Notes: generated by a model not told the origin, from the letters alone. DNA of 64,000 bases from Trichobilharzia szidati (GCA_944472155.2 OX235273.1:5119204-5183203), one strand, 5' to 3'; shown: positions 1-11,624, counted from the first letter of the stretch. Made by a program: numbers and translations.

Positions 1-880
1 ACGGAAAACTCAGTGAAGCCTTTTAAAGTGAAGACAGGAGTAAGACAAGCCTTCCTGTTGTCATCGATGATACTCCTATTTGGTGATGAACTGGATTATG
101 TGGAGCACCAAACGTAGAGAGCGCAGTGACAAGAATATATTTGACCGATTTGGACGATTTTTGCCAAATTTAACAGAAGAAGCAGACACCAAAGACAGCA
201 TTTCAAGTGAATCAGAGAAGATACAAGTGGTGAACACAGTCAATCAACAACAATAAGAAGCAGCAATCACTATCAATGGAATAAGTTAGAAAGAGTTCAC
301 TTCTCTTCCTTATCGATTTAAAATCGTTTCACCAACAGCTGATTCTAAAGATGAGGATGTCAAAACGGGAATCGAAAAGGAAAGACAGGCCATCATCATA
401 CCAAAATCAGTATTGGAATCTACTGCTCTTAGCATAAGCAATAAAAATTCAAATTCTCAACTCCAATATTAAGTCAGTCAGTTCCTCTATACAGGTCAAA
501 AGGTTGGTTTGGGAAGAGAAGCATTTCAAACAAGCCTCTGTAGGCTTCTATCAGTAACTGTATTCACCGGATCCAAACTGAAAATCAGATGGCCGGGGGA
601 AAGAATTACTAGGAAGAAACTCTGAAGACAAAACAATTAGGAATCTATTGCTCCAGAAATATTCCGAAGAAATTAGAGATGGATCAGGCACGAGGTGACG
701 AAAGTGTTGGGTGACATCACACGCTAGGCCCTCGGATGGAACACGAATCGAAAACGACGACTTGAGTGTCACCTCGGGGTTAGGGCAAGCTAAAGAGGAT
801 TCCAGAAAACATAACAATGTGGAGATGTGCTGTCTGCAGCACTATGTTCCACTTGTAACCCACTGGAATAATAAAAATGC
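1..880 (+). pseudogene. RTE-like LINE fragment, 3' half, degenerate
   Basis: The first 120 bases translate as the RT stretch that follows the catalytic A motif in the other RTE copies here (NGKL, then VKTGVRQ at about 30-50, then a decayed region where copies read VDWIMRQT). The YADD box and much of the thumb are missing. From about 230 the glutamine-rich linker and the TDEDVKTGI motif (345-370) can be followed. The C-terminal part (590-800) matches the ERI..W/RW..H..R...SDITR pattern of the family. The 3' end at 835-875 keeps a trace of the tail hairpin (TATGTTCCACTTG) and a short AAT run. The 5' end lies outside the window. No intact frame remains. Confidence 0.7.
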
Positions 881-1464
881 ATTTTAGGACTCAAGAGCAT
901 GGTTAAACGGACAAAATAATAAAAGCAGTTAAGAGAATTTACAGAATTATGCTCAATTATTCAAACAGGCCTTCATCTAGTATATACATCTAAACAAAAT
1001 ACAGTTTCCTCTTCTATTAGAAGAAATAAAAGCAATTAGACTAACTTATCAGATTAAATTGTCCATGGCGGTACTGCTGATCAAGCATCTCCGGTGTAGA
1101 ATATCTAATAAATGTATAGAGATGTAACGAATGTTACAAAACTGTTTGTTACATTGTGTTAGTGTACTGTTCTGAAAGAATTTACTTTCATCTGTGTAGA
1201 GTAGATTGGACCATAGCTGCAAAAGAATGAAAGCGATACATTCAGGCGGGCGAATGAAATGACAGTGAAGAAAAAAACACACTGTAGACGTTTTTATTAA
1301 TCAAAAAATTATGAAGCATTTTTTTCTCGCACGCATATATTTAAGTTTATCCTCCAACTCTGCATACTACTCACGAGTAGATATAGAATATAATTCTAAA
1401 AAATTGTTTTGTATTGAATAAACAAAATAACTATATTAAATAACTTTATCATAGTGGTTATATT
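881..1464. other. AT-rich spacer, nothing recognised
   Basis: Low-complexity AT-rich DNA with short random open frames on the minus strand. I see no repeat partner in the window and no coding signature. Confidence 0.5.
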
Positions 1465-1660
1465 GATGAACTCTGTGGAGCACTGTGAAGCATTCATGCG
1501 GTGGTGCTCAATGTCCAGAGTTGACAAGGTGTCCAAGGATAGAGCTGCTGGTGTTCTTCTCTTCTCCTCTGGCTAGATAGCCAAGCTGGACAGTGTTCCA
1601 GAATCCGTTTGCGGAATTGACGTTGCTTCACACGGAGAAGTGATAAATACACATCTTATT
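1465..1660 (-). pseudogene. Penelope-like element fragment, GIY-YIG C-terminal part
   Basis: Read on the minus strand, this gives a broken GIY-YIG endonuclease tail: YLARGEEKNTSSSILGHLVN followed by SGH and, after a break, a HECFTVLHRV stretch. That is the H-V-D/N-T-G/E-H...F-K-V-I-R pattern of the other PLE copies in the window. The same segment recurs in the better PLE at 37405-37610 on the same strand, so the two are copies of one subfamily. It is truncated on both sides. Confidence 0.65.
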
Positions 1661-1740
1661 CTTATGACTCAATATAGGGTTATTTCGTCCATCAAAGCGG
1701 TGATAAACAAGAATTTATCAAATCTTATTATTATTATCAC

Positions 1741-3100
1741 ACATATATCATCGGCGAAGTCCAAATCATCCAAGCTTTTTGTGTAAGTCCATTTTATGCT
1801 TGTTTCCTCATTGCCCGCTGTTTGTCGCATTATCCAATCTACTGCAATCAGGAAAATCATTGGCAATAGTAGGCAGCCAGCTTGTCTTACTCCTGTCCTC
1901 ACTTCGAAGGATTCCGTAAGTTTCCCGTTGTGGATTACTTGGTATGCAGCATTGTCGTACAGCTGTTGGATGAGATGTATAATTGTCGGTGGCACCCTTT
2001 GGTAGTAGCGAAGTAGTTTCCAAATCACCTCTCGATCGACGCTGCACTATCGAATGCCTTTTCAAAGTCGATGAAGTTGAGATAGAGAGGTGACTGCCAT
2101 TCCAAGCTTTGTTCAATGATGATCCGTAATGTGGCGATCTGATCAATGCATGACTTGTTTCTCCTGAATACAGCTTGTTCCGGTCGAAATTTTTCATCCA
2201 GGGCTTGTTTGATTCTCTCCAGGATGATGCGGCTTAGTATTTTGCTCGGGATGGACAGGAGCGTAATTCCGCGCCAGTTCTTGCATTGACTTAAGTCTCC
2301 TTTCTTTTGTAGTTTGAATAAGTATCCTTTCTTCCAATCCTCGGGTACATTGCCTTCTTTCCACACCTTCTGCAGTAGTGGCGTCATCAAGTCCGTTGTT
2401 GTCCTTGGGTCCATTTTCAATGCTTCTGCTGGGATTCCATCTGGTCCTGCTGATTTTCCAGCTTTTAGCATCTTGATTGCCTTCAGGACTTCTGATTTCG
2501 TCAGGGGTTGGTGCTCACTGGTAGCTCTGTCTCCGTTGTTTGTATTGTTCGGCGCGTTGTAGGTGGTGGTCGATTTAAGAGTCTTTTGAAGTGTTCAGCC
2601 CAGAGTTTCCTTTGCTTCACTTCTTTGGTGAGTGACTTTCCATTGTCATCCTTCACCGGCCTAATTCGTGGCAAACGTTTGCCCGACAAGTACCTGGTTG
2701 TTTGGTAGAGTGTTGCGAGGTCTCCCTTGCCTACAGCTTGTTCTGCTTCACTTGCCATGGTTTCATAATACTTTCTTTTGTCTTCTCTGGCACTATTCTT
2801 TGTTCAGTGTCTTGTAGTTTACATTCAAGTCCTGTTTTTGTCGCTTGTCGGTGCACTGGAGAATCTTTTGTTTCACCATCCTTCTCTCTTCTATCAGTCT
2901 TCAAGTGTCCGTAGCGAGCCACTGTTTGTCCTGTGTCTTCTTTCTGCCTAGAACTTCCATGCAGGTTTGACTCCACACTGTCTTCAAGTTGTTCCAGTAC
3001 TTTTCGACGCTGATCTCTTGGCCAGTGTTGATCTGTGTCTTCGCTTTGTCTTTTATGTTTGCAGTGAAGATGTCTTTTGTGTCCTGATCCTTCAAATCTC
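1741..3100 (-). pseudogene. RTE-like LINE fragment: linker and RT palm
   Basis: Three minus-strand frames join into the middle of an RTE polyprotein. 3095-2901 is the post-endonuclease linker (EVLGRKKTQDKQWLATDT). 2758-2501 is the region before RT. 2471-2025 carries RT motifs: AGPDGIPAEAL, WRGITLLSIPSKILSRIILE, then FIDFEKAFDS (motif A). After a frameshift, 2028-1740 holds TGVRQAGCLL (motif B) and FADD (motif C, 1758-1747). RT would copy the element RNA at a nicked chromosomal target. The copy stops right after FADD at a short ATA run, so fingers and palm are present but thumb and C-terminus are not. Several frameshifts make it non-functional. Confidence 0.85.
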
Positions 3101-3399
3101 ATGGAAAAGTTAAACTTTAAACACCACTAACTACCAATCAGCGAATGACTATTAACGCACTAATCGAATAAACGAGGCGATTTCGGCTATAGAATACATA
3201 TATTTATGAAAACAAAATACATAAAATCTGCATAAAAATGTTTCATAGGATACATTTCTCTGATATATGTGATAAAAGCATCTCCTAGTTGAGCATAGGA
3301 GTACCAACTAGAAAGTTACAACACATTCTATATACACATATTCATCAAAATGACTAGAAATGACATACTTTTGAGATCCATCAATAGCCCAAATCCTGT
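3101..3399. other. Spacer, nothing recognised
   Basis: AT-rich sequence between an RTE piece and a PLE piece; no motif seen. Confidence 0.4.
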
Positions 3400-3715
3400 T
3401 TTTTCAGCCTTCCCCAAAAGTCTTCGATAGAACTGGTTTGTTATCAAACAGTGTACACTTCTAAGAAAGTTTGAGACAGCTGCCACCCTTGCACTACTGA
3501 TAGGATGTGGAGTTGAAGTTCAAATAACTGTTTGAGTGTGTATCCCAACTAAAAATATAGACATTAAGATGGTCATTTCCTTTCCACTTATCTCGGCAGT
3601 CTATAAAAGGCAACTCACTGATGCCTAACTCTGTTTCCAAAGTAAGCGTAATGATGGTAAACTGCCTGTTCTCATTCACTCCAATAATGAACGGAACAGC
3701 TTTCATCTCAGCCGT
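3400..3715 (-). pseudogene. Penelope-like element fragment, end of RT domain
   Basis: The minus-strand frame 3706-3494 reads FTIITLTLETE, then SELPFID, then HSNSYLNFNSTS. This matches the PLE segment after the YxDD box (I-x-F-T-x-E-x-E...LPFLD...yRK.T.t..Y.nF.S). The reading continues past a stop towards 3420 with K-rich decayed sequence. It is a short truncated piece; the assignment rests on motif spacing only. Confidence 0.55.
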
Positions 3716-4556
3716 ATTTTTGGTTTCAGTATGCTGAACTATGACTACACCATGAGTATAATTGGTTTTATTAGACGGATGTTTTAGACTTTAGTTATCT
3801 CACTGATGAGAAAACAGAGGTGATGAAGATTCCTGGGCAACACCACCAACAGCAACAACAACAACAGACAACAATCAGCATAAATGGAAGGAACCTGAAA
3901 GAAACAACCTCCTTCACCTACCTACGTGGGAAGCATCGTTTCAACTACAGGCCGACGGAACTGACGAAGGTATCAAAGCAAGAATCGGAAAAGCAAGACA
4001 AGCTTTCACTACTCTCAAGTCTGTGTGGAGATGAACAGCACTCAGCTTCAAAAATAACATCCGGATTTTCAACTCAAATATGAAGTCAGTCAGTGCTACT
4101 TTACGGATCAGAGACTTGCACTGCGCGTCATAAAGAGCATCTCAAACAAACTACAGACCTTCATTAACAGCTATCTTCACCCAATACCACTCAAGATCAG
4201 ATGGCCGGCCAGAAAAGATCAGCAACAGAGATCTCTGGCATTGAGCGAACCAACCAACCAGGAACCGATTGCGAAACAAATAGGCAGGAAGAAATGAAGA
4301 TGGATTGGCCAAACTCTGAGGAAACAAACCATCAAGTGACATCACTAGACAAGCCATTGCTTGAGTGGAACCCGAATGCGAAGCAGCGAGTTGGCCGTTC
4401 AAGGTTGACTTGGAGGAGGTCATGTGAAGAGGAGATGAAAACGTGTGGGCAGACTTGGAGGCAGGTGAAGACTCTAGCAGAGAACCGAACGCAATGGAGA
4501 CGCGCGGCTGAAGCCCTATGTTCCTGTAGGAATTAAAGGAAACAATAATAATAATA
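3716..4556 (+). pseudogene. RTE-like LINE 3' end with polyglutamine linker and (AAT)n tail
   Basis: The copy starts within the region after the YADD box. 3820-3900 reads EVMKIPGQHH and a run of seven Q before TTISINGRN, then ETTSFTYL. After frameshifts come the DEGIKARIGKARQAF motif and, at 4201-4536, the C-terminal domain: the family's [11 protein letters not shown] stretch is decayed, but SRLTWRRSCEEEMK and WRRAAEALCSC are clear. The frame stops at 4534, just after the tail hairpin TTCCTGTAGGAA (4521-4532); an (AAT)n run at 4543-4558 follows. A close inverted relative lies at 15990-16770. It is 5' truncated, as expected for target-primed insertion. Confidence 0.85.
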
Positions 4557-4859
4557 ATCTCACCGATGTTCAGTAGGCATCATTTTGACAGGATTGTGTC
4601 TGATTCACTTACTGTTTGTATGAAAATTAACTCAGCTAACCACATATATTTCCAGGTGGTTGCAAGGACAAATAAATAGTTAGGTCAAACAGGCTCTACA
4701 CTTATAAACCCACAAATGTTAAGCATACGTTAGCCAGTAAAGGCGAATCAGAGTTATATTAGGAGATGTATTGTGGAACAAGTAAAAGATGGACCGTAAT
4801 CAGAGGGATTTATCCATGCGTTCACTTGAACAAGTACCTGTATGAATGAGCAAAGAGAT

Positions 4860-5075
4860 AAACAAATGTATATATAGTGCAGTCTTAGCGCACTCGGTAG
4901 ATACTGATCACTCAATAAAACCAGAGCAGGTATAGTCGGTTATCTACCGTGTTCCTGATAATCTATTTAAAGGGGAATGACTCCATCCACTATCAGTAAA
5001 TGAAGCGGTAGCGGTCAATACCGAAATACCTGGCCTTTGTGTACAGAAGAATTGTGTCTAACTGGTGTGTTTACC
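4860..5075 (+). pseudogene. Penelope-like element, GIY-YIG C-terminal tail
   Basis: Plus-strand reading gives HSVDTDHSIKPEQ, a stop, then SVIYRVPDNL and finally EAVAVNTEIPGLCVQKNCV. These match the closing part of the endonuclease in other PLE copies (H-x-V-D-S-E-H...F-K-I-I-Y-R...A-E-A-I-x-I...L-C-V-Q-K). Upstream sequence to about 4700 may be more of the same element but is too decayed to align by eye. Confidence 0.65.
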
Positions 5076-5204
5076 TAAGCGTACAACCAGGTTAACTAAT
5101 CCTGCATAAATATTGGGAGTTAAATTTTCTACCTAATATAGTGAATTGAAACACCTAACGGAATCTTGTGATCACTCCATCAATTCTGCTATCCAATTTC
5201 TAGA

Positions 5205-6505
5205 CGAATAATAATAATTTGCTTTATTCCAGAAACAGTACTAGTGGTACAGTGTTGAATTTTCACCACATATCTACAATATTTGCATCTAATTTTATCC
5301 AACATTAAAAAGGAGTACTTCAAAAAAATAAATATAAAGACAACAAAAGCACACAAAAATATTTTTTTAATGCGAAAAAATATACCAAGAAGTAAAAGGG
5401 AAAATAAACAACATAAAATAATATCCCAATATTGGGTAGTGGAAGCTGTGATATGATTATGCATGGTGACAGTAAAGCTATAGTCATACAAGAAGTTATG
5501 AAATGATATTTAAGAATGTTTATCGCCAAGATGATTAGTTAATTTAGGTTGAACAACACTTAACAATCATGAAATAACATTTCAGGGTTTTTTTTTTTAT
5601 TGTCATGTCTACTGCGGTGTTTGTAGTGGTAGTGTGAGTAATCCTGCATAATACAAAATTTTAAGATGGTGATAATGTCGTTCACAACCAATGATTGTCA
5701 GTTAATATTGCCGAAAAAAATAAAAAATAAAAAAACAACCACAAAACTAATAATTACATGATGGTTAATGACAAGACAATTTTGTAATACTCTTAGTGAT
5801 AATATAGTCAGAACCACTAGATACACAAAAGAAGGAACACAGTAAAGTACAAAAATGTAAGCCAATGTTAATAATTTAGGTAGCTAAGTATGTTTAAGAA
5901 GGAGTTCAATATAGAATACAAAATAAGAGAGAAATAAAAGAGCCTAAAATTATGTTGTTAATAACAAAGCAAGTCACAGGTTTCACGCTTAACATTGTCT
6001 CTGTCGCTTAGAACACGGGCCAAGTATGGTATCGTTGAGTTCCTGTACTTGGTTGTACGAGCATAGAATATTTTATACTGATTTCTGTTTCTACCTGATG
6101 AAATACAAGGCGAGAGTTGGAAACAGAGGGGGTGTTGGGGGTCGGAGAGTATGGTTTTAGACCATTTTTCGCATGTATTCAGATGCCTATCAACTAAAGT
6201 AGTAACTAGCTGACTGGGTTTTACACCACTAATCCTACTGACTACCTTCAACATCCTTCTCAGGATGGCATAGTCCTTTTTCAGTAGCCCAGGAAAGACC
6301 AACGGGGAGCAGTAAAGTAGAATAGGTAAGATACAAGAGTTGACAAATTGTGAAAGTAGAGGTTGGGTGATTCCAGATTGTCTTAGTTTCTTAATGTAGT
6401 AGGTTAGACAGAACACTTTCTTAGAAATCGTTAGGATATGAGATGTCCAAGTAAGGTCGGAAGATAGAACTAGACTCAGGTATTTTGCATTAGGCTTCCA
6501 ATTCA
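5205..6505 (-). pseudogene. CR1-like LINE, C-terminal ORF2 part and 3' end
   Basis: The minus-strand frame from about 6500 to 5958 encodes the CR1-type region after the RT palm: AKYLSLVLSSDLTWTSHI, KVFCLTYYIKKLRQSG, SQFVNSCILPILLYC, FPGLLKKDYAILRRM, SGRNRN, ARTTKYRNSTIPYLARVL. The same series occurs at 40332-40823 and 47176-47872. It is unbroken to its own stop (5958), so this is one of the younger fragments. The 3' UTR is AT-rich and ends at about 5204-5230 with the family signature, AATAAA then a TTA repeat, read on the minus strand. It is 5' truncated at about 6505, where a PLE begins in the opposite direction. Confidence 0.85.
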
Positions 6506-7795
6506 GCGGCCAAATATATGAACAAGTTAAATGAACACCCGTGGGATTGCAAATATTAGGTTTGTTTTCAGAAACAGTGATGCAGAGGCTCGAAAACATA
6601 GTCATACCAGGGATCAAACCCAAAATTTGGATACGTTACGTAGACGACACATTTGTAATAATCGAAAGAAACGAGTTGGATAAGACTCAAAACTTGATAA
6701 ACAACGTCTTCATCGACATCAGAACCACAAAAGACGAGGAATCCTAGAAGAAAATCGCATTTTTGAACGTCTTAGTCAAGCAAACAACCATAACAAAAAT
6801 AGAAACTCAATTTCATAGAAAATCAACTCACACCGACCAAATACTGAATAAAAACAGCAATAATCCAACAGCACACAAAAGGAATTATATTCAAACACTA
6901 TTCAAGAGAGCCAGGCAGGACTCATTGCAGCTCTCCCACCTTAAGGAAAATTGAAGAAAGATATTTCATGAACGTCTTCCAAAAGAATGGATATGCACGG
7001 AATTTCATCAAAAGACATTTAATCACAAGCCAACCTACCGAATGAAAGGCCCCCAAGGAAAGCAAAAAAGAAATTGCCCTACTATTTATAAAGGATATCT
7101 CGAAAATCACTGTAAGACTCTTAAAATATTTAGGAATTGACCTCACACACAAAGCAACAAACTCACTTCACTCAGCTTGCTCTGTATTAACCAAAAGACT
7201 CAACAACGAAAGAAGATAAAACCAACATCATCTACAAAATAAATTGTAACCACTGCGAAAACACTTTATTGGCCAAAGTGGACAACGTCACCTTCATCTT
7301 CGGATCCATGAACATACGCTAGCTGTCAAAAAACATGACATCCACTCCATCATATCGCCTCACTGCATACAGACAATCACGGACATTAATTTTACTGGGA
7401 CAACCAACGTTCAAACATTAGACAGAGGAAACACCAAGAATGCTAGAGAATTTTAAGAAGCCTGGTATTCCAATGAATCATCAACCAAAAGACACATTGA
7501 TATGAACAAAATTTACCAACCGACAAGAAGGAAATCTCACACACAAAGGGTCAAAGTTCAAATCAATGAAACAATCAGTTCCAATACAAGTAGCCACCTA
7601 GAGGATGTGAAAGCACACAAAATCAACCGAAGAGTCGTCTTCAAGGTCACCCACTAGGAGAGATGACTAATGGTGAACTCGTGGGGAAATCTGAAAGCTT
7701 ACTTCAACAAATTGAAGTATGATGCACTGGAGACGTTGCCTAGTAGGGTGCTGAAAGCTTCACAAATTAACTATCTTGCTCAGAGAACAAAATCA
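6506..7795 (+). pseudogene. Penelope-like element, RT end through GIY-YIG (lineage A)
   Basis: Starts in RT with GLFSETVMQRLE, then IWIRYVDDTFVII (YVDD at 6637-6648). After a stop come FLNVLVKQ and HRKSTHTDQIL, typical of PLE RT ends. 6763-7200 is the lysine-rich linker. 7230-7520 is a decayed GIY-YIG domain whose better relative lies at 50570-50880 (HYIGQSGRPLRLRIHEH). 7600-7795 matches the 3' end that forms the inverted arms at 50198-50423 and 50914-51141, including the CTGNNGA..GAAAGC hairpin region. Many stops and frame changes. The 5' end abuts the CR1 copy on the other strand. Confidence 0.75.
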
Positions 7796-8681
7796 CATCA
7801 AAATATCTTTTTTCTTTTGTTTTATTGAATAACGTTCTTTTTATACCTGTCATGACCTGTTCACATTCCTTATTATTTCCATTATCTTACTTTAACATAA
7901 TGCTTTTTTCAACTTGTCATTATATACTTACTCAATCCTGTTTATTTCATCTCAATAAGTTCATAATTATTATCTGATAATTGTTCACATATAGTCCTTT
8001 GAATTTTATAGCTTAGCGTCGTTATCATTTCAGGATCATCATTATTGTTATTTCTCACCCTTGAACTTACTTACGTCTAATCTATCTCATTTGCTGGTTT
8101 ATTTCTCTGTAGTATTCACACTGTCTTACGCACCACTGATTATGCTCACCCTCGAAACTTGTGCACACAGATATCATTAAATTATTCCAGCTCATTTTAT
8201 CTCACGCTCTTATTGACCATGCATATTCTAATCGATAATAAAGCCTAACTGACTATTATTCCATCTCATCTTATACTTCTTCCAAAATACACCTTCTGAT
8301 ATACTTCTCATTTGCCTTTTACTTGTTAATGTATTCTAAAAATTAACTGATTTATGCTTGTAGAACCTAGAGAAGACACCACAGTTGAAACCACAATTAT
8401 TCGCTCTATTTTTGTTATGAATATATTATTACGGGGATATTCAAGTTACTATACAAATACAATCGTCTAATTCAGGTAAAAAATATTCATTCAGTCATCT
8501 ATAAAAAACAAAATAATAATAAAAATTCCTCTTCTCGCTCTACAATCATATATGCATGTGTTTATATACATAGAATATTCTAGATTAGTAGTCAATAACA
8601 ATATTAGTGTGTTTTTTAAATAATATCGATTTGTAAAGTAAGGTCACAATGGAATTACAGTTCATTAAAGATGCTTAAATT
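7796..8681. other. AT-rich stretch, probably PLE 3' untranslated or flanking DNA
   Basis: No open frame or motif. The pyrimidine-rich composition resembles the sequence after other PLE copies (10571-10900, 28160-28525), but I cannot align it in detail. Confidence 0.35.
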
Positions 8682-8700
8682 ATAATAATAATAATAATAA
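8682..8700 (+). repeat. (ATA)n microsatellite
   Basis: A run of at least six ATA/TAA units next to a PLE end. It may be a decayed LINE tail. Confidence 0.8.
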
Positions 8701-8739
8701 AGATATAGTAGCGAATAGAATATCAACTAAAATTAGGGA

Positions 8740-9780
8740 AATTTCTTCAAAAATTGAGGATCATTCAAACCTGGATGGCCAAGGTAAGGACAATGTCTGA
8801 AATAACTTCTTTTGGATGAACAAATAAGGCATCTTAATTTGGATCCCAACAGCCTCAGTAATATTTAGTAGTTGAACTATTAAAGCGAAATTAAGATTTG
8901 TTATTATGCGGTAAATGACCCTGAAAGCATGATTAACGTCAATCTTGTGTTCTGTATCCACAAGATGAGATAGAATAGCACTGCGAATAGATTTTGTTTG
9001 TCCTTTACTTAATCAGGCAGGGTGATATTCGGAAATTTCACGAGAAACACGCCTAATTCTACGGCCAATGTAACTGGCTCCACAGGAGCTGTTAAATTGG
9101 TAGATACACATAGAAGAGGTGAAATTAGGCAGTTTGTCTTTTATTCCCGAACGCAAATGAAGAGTGGTTTTGAAGAAACAACGTACTTTGGCAGCAGGGA
9201 ATGTACTTTCTACCGCATTTCTAAGGCGCTGTATTAGTATCTCACCGATGTTGTCCCTAAGGAACTGTTGGTACTTCGGGCTGCTTTGATTTTAGATTCA
9301 TGTTCTTATCAATAAACTTTTCTGGATAACCACTTCAGCTCAGCAACCATTCAATATTATTAAGTTCCTCACACAGACATTCATCCGAGCAAATTGCTCT
9401 TGCTCTGTGAATCAAGCACTTTATCAGATTGCGTTTGTATTTGAAGGACACGAAGCTGAGAAAATGAGTATACTGACCCGTTGATGTATGTTTTCCATAA
9501 ACACCTCTTATTGCGCTATCCTCTTTTCTGGTCATAAGGACGTCTAGAAATGAAATAATAGAGTCTTTTTCTTTCTCAATAGTAAAATGTTTTTTGCAGG
9601 ATGAACCTGGTTAAATTTATCCAGAATGTTCTTTGTTTCCTTCTCATTTTTCATAATCAAAAATGTATCATCCATTTACTGACAAAAGAATCAGGTAATC
9701 CTCTCAAATAGATCTTCAAAATTGTACATCGAAAAGCAGATCATGGGAAACAGTTTTAAAGCTAATTTCCACATCGCTGT
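8740..9780 (-). pseudogene. Penelope-like element, RT end through GIY-YIG (lineage B)
   Basis: Read from 9780 down: a decayed RT active site (QxMDDTF with the Tyr codon now a stop, near 9680), KNEKETKNILDKFN, then 9535-9335 with TRKEDSAIRGVYGKHTSTGQ, SFKYKRNLIKCLIHRA and CEELNN. A GIY-YIG domain follows (CIYQFNSSCGASYIGRRIRR, near 9110-9040) and then 8961-8761 with HKIDVNHAFRVIYRI and the IQKKLFQTLSLPW terminus. The order RT, linker, endonuclease is canonical for PLEs. Its nearest relative here is 57010-58500. Frameshifts and stops make it inactive. Confidence 0.8.
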
Positions 9781-9899
9781 TTAAACCCACATTTAAAACA
9801 GGTTTGAGTTAAATATCTATATTAGCTGAAGCTTGAACCATAAAAGGGATTAAACCTGTTTTATGCGTTCAAAAAGTACTCAGTAAAGAAAGCAAATGA

Positions 9900-10012
9900 T
9901 CCACAAAAGGACTAAATGAATTAGATCATTAGATCAATTAGATCATTATCTCTCTCAGTGGCTTTATTCTAACATACACATATAGTATTTTTATTACAAT
10001 ACACAAGCGGAG
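9900..10012 (-). repeat. PLE-associated dispersed repeat
   Basis: The block ATCATTATCTCTCTC.GTGGCT...ACATACACATATA..ATTTTTATTACAATACACAA has relatives at 27575-27660 and, in part, at 56745-56775, each next to PLE coding remnants. It is probably 3' untranslated PLE sequence. Confidence 0.5.
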
Positions 10013-10024
10013 ATATCAAATAAA

Positions 10025-10162
10025 TTTGAACTTCAGATATTCTTTTGCAGAGATTTGATTGGTTACACGATTTCTTAATCAGCTGAAATCGGTTAGAGAA
10101 CCAGAGGGAAAACTGGGAGTAGCGGACAACTATTTTGACCAAGTCTGGGACTTTTCTTTACG
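10025..10162 (-). mobile_element. Sm-alpha-like SINE, 3' part only
   Basis: The minus-strand copy keeps the tail block (reverse complement of GGTTCTCTAACCGATTTCAG) and the remains of the hammerhead-like segment up to about 10155. The tRNA-like head is missing. It is followed directly by a PLE piece on the other strand. Confidence 0.65.
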
Positions 10163-10164
10163 GT

Positions 10165-10570
10165 AACATTGAGAGTAGAGTTCTCTAGTCGCCCGTTGAT
10201 CTGCAGAAGCCCAAAAGACAAGATCCAGCACCTGACCACTTCTATATGTGTATATCAGTTCACCTGTTGCTGTGGAGCCAGGTACATCGGTCGTTCAACG
10301 CGCATTCTGTCAAAATGTGTCAAAGAACACTATCAAACGTGGCTTTATAAGGAGTGCAATAATCGAACACGTCGTCACCACTGGTCATTCCATCTCAACA
10401 AACGCCTCCTTCAAAGTAATCTACAAAGTGAAGAGCAAACTTCCAAAGACAGTACGACTCCGTCTCCTTTGCATCGCAGAAGCTCTAGCCATTATTCTAG
10501 AGGAACCAGAACTATGCATACAAAAAAAAATTATTCAACCACTTCTACTCCCATAGTAGCAACTCTGTTG
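10165..10570 (+). pseudogene. Penelope-like GIY-YIG domain (lineage B), one frameshift
   Basis: Two overlapping frames join into one endonuclease: VYQFTCCCGARYIGRSTRIL (10246-10305), then after a frame change RGFIRSAIIEHVVTTGHSI, ASFKVIYKV and AEALAIILEEPELCIQKKII, ending QPLLLP (10556). GIY-YIG nucleases nick target DNA to prime reverse transcription in PLEs. The CxCG spacing before YIG is typical of these elements. Only the linker end and the nuclease are present; RT is absent. Confidence 0.8.
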
Positions 10571-10905
10571 ATTTGACTTAACTTTTGTTTGTATGCTTAT
10601 TTTTCTACATAAAACCCTTGTGTAATTCCGTATATTTTGTTTCCACGTACACCCTGAGTACAACTCTTTCATCAGACTATTCATGTTATTACGTAACTCT
10701 TCTTTATCAATCGTTTGTGATAACTCATCACTTTTGTTACTACCCTCTTATATCAACATCCAATCCATCTGAACCTACTAATTGTATTTTCGTTTGACAA
10801 ATTTCATGTACACACACATACAAAACAACCATATATCTATTTACGATTGTACAGCTATGAGAATGGATTCACCGTCGAAAAGAGACTCTTCGTTGAACTA
10901 CTTGT
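10571..10905 (+). repeat. PLE 3' untranslated region with a conserved block
   Basis: Follows the endonuclease stop. Its last part, CGATTGTACAGCT.TGA...ATTC...GTCGAAAAGAGACTCTTCG (10846-10900), recurs as CGATTGTACAGCTTGATAAT at 28468-28518 (+), at 52880-52930 (-) and, more weakly, at 36815-36875 (-). This marks it as the conserved 3' end of one PLE lineage. Confidence 0.6.
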
Positions 10906-10959
10906 TTACAGTAATACTCACACACTGGAGTTTGGACTCAGGAATTTTCGGTTACAAGG

Positions 10960-11115
10960 AGAGGTCATTTTTGAATCCAAAAGGAAAATTTAGGATCTGG
11001 AAAACAACTTTTTCAATACCACCATCTTGCCTTCTTGTTAGCAGGACATCAAGAAGTGATAACAAGGTGTTGTCTTTCTCTGTTTCGTATGTAAACTCAA
11101 TTTGTTGGTGAGCCA
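10960..11115 (-). pseudogene. Penelope-like element fragment, end of RT domain
   Basis: The minus-strand reading AHQQIEFTYETEKDNTLLSL followed by LDVLLTRRQDGG matches the PLE block after YxDD (IxFTxExExxxxLPFLDVLVxR). It is a short isolated remnant. Confidence 0.65.
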
Positions 11116-11624
11116 TACTGACTGACCATTATCAATTGGTTTATCATAGTTCCTAATTATCAGAGATGCGATTCATTGGCATAAGCAGTTGACTTTGTGT
11201 ATGGGGACGCTGAACCCTTTCTCAGTAAATATAGCTAGGAGTGTGAATCTTACTCATAGATGCCAAGTAGTATGTGGTAAACGACTTGAGTTTTTCAACA
11301 CAGAACCTTGCACAGATGTGCAGCAGTTCGAGTTGCTTCACCCCTCCGTGAAGCACATCAAACAATCGAAGAGAGATAATAGACAGAACTGTGGGGAAAA
11401 AGAATTGTAATATGGGCGAAGAATAGAGTTTCATTGGATATGATAAAACACAAAGCGTGAATGCATCTGCACGATCCTTGACAACGATTTTGAGCCATAA
11501 CACCAATTGTCTCCAATCGTCACTGGTTATTCCAATCCCGAGGACTCCAACCTGTCTGGAGTCAGCACCTCTCTAAGCGGCTGGCTCACTGGCTTAAAGT
11601 GTTATGGAATCCACGTATTGATTT
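11116..11624. other. Unassigned spacer
   Basis: Overlapping short open frames on both strands (11189-11410 and 11222-11506) without recognisable motifs; these look like chance frames. No repeat partner found by eye. Confidence 0.4.

Noticed and set aside
11189..11506. Overlapping opposite-strand frames as a gene pair
   Set aside because: No motif on either strand; typical chance overlap in moderately AT-rich DNA.
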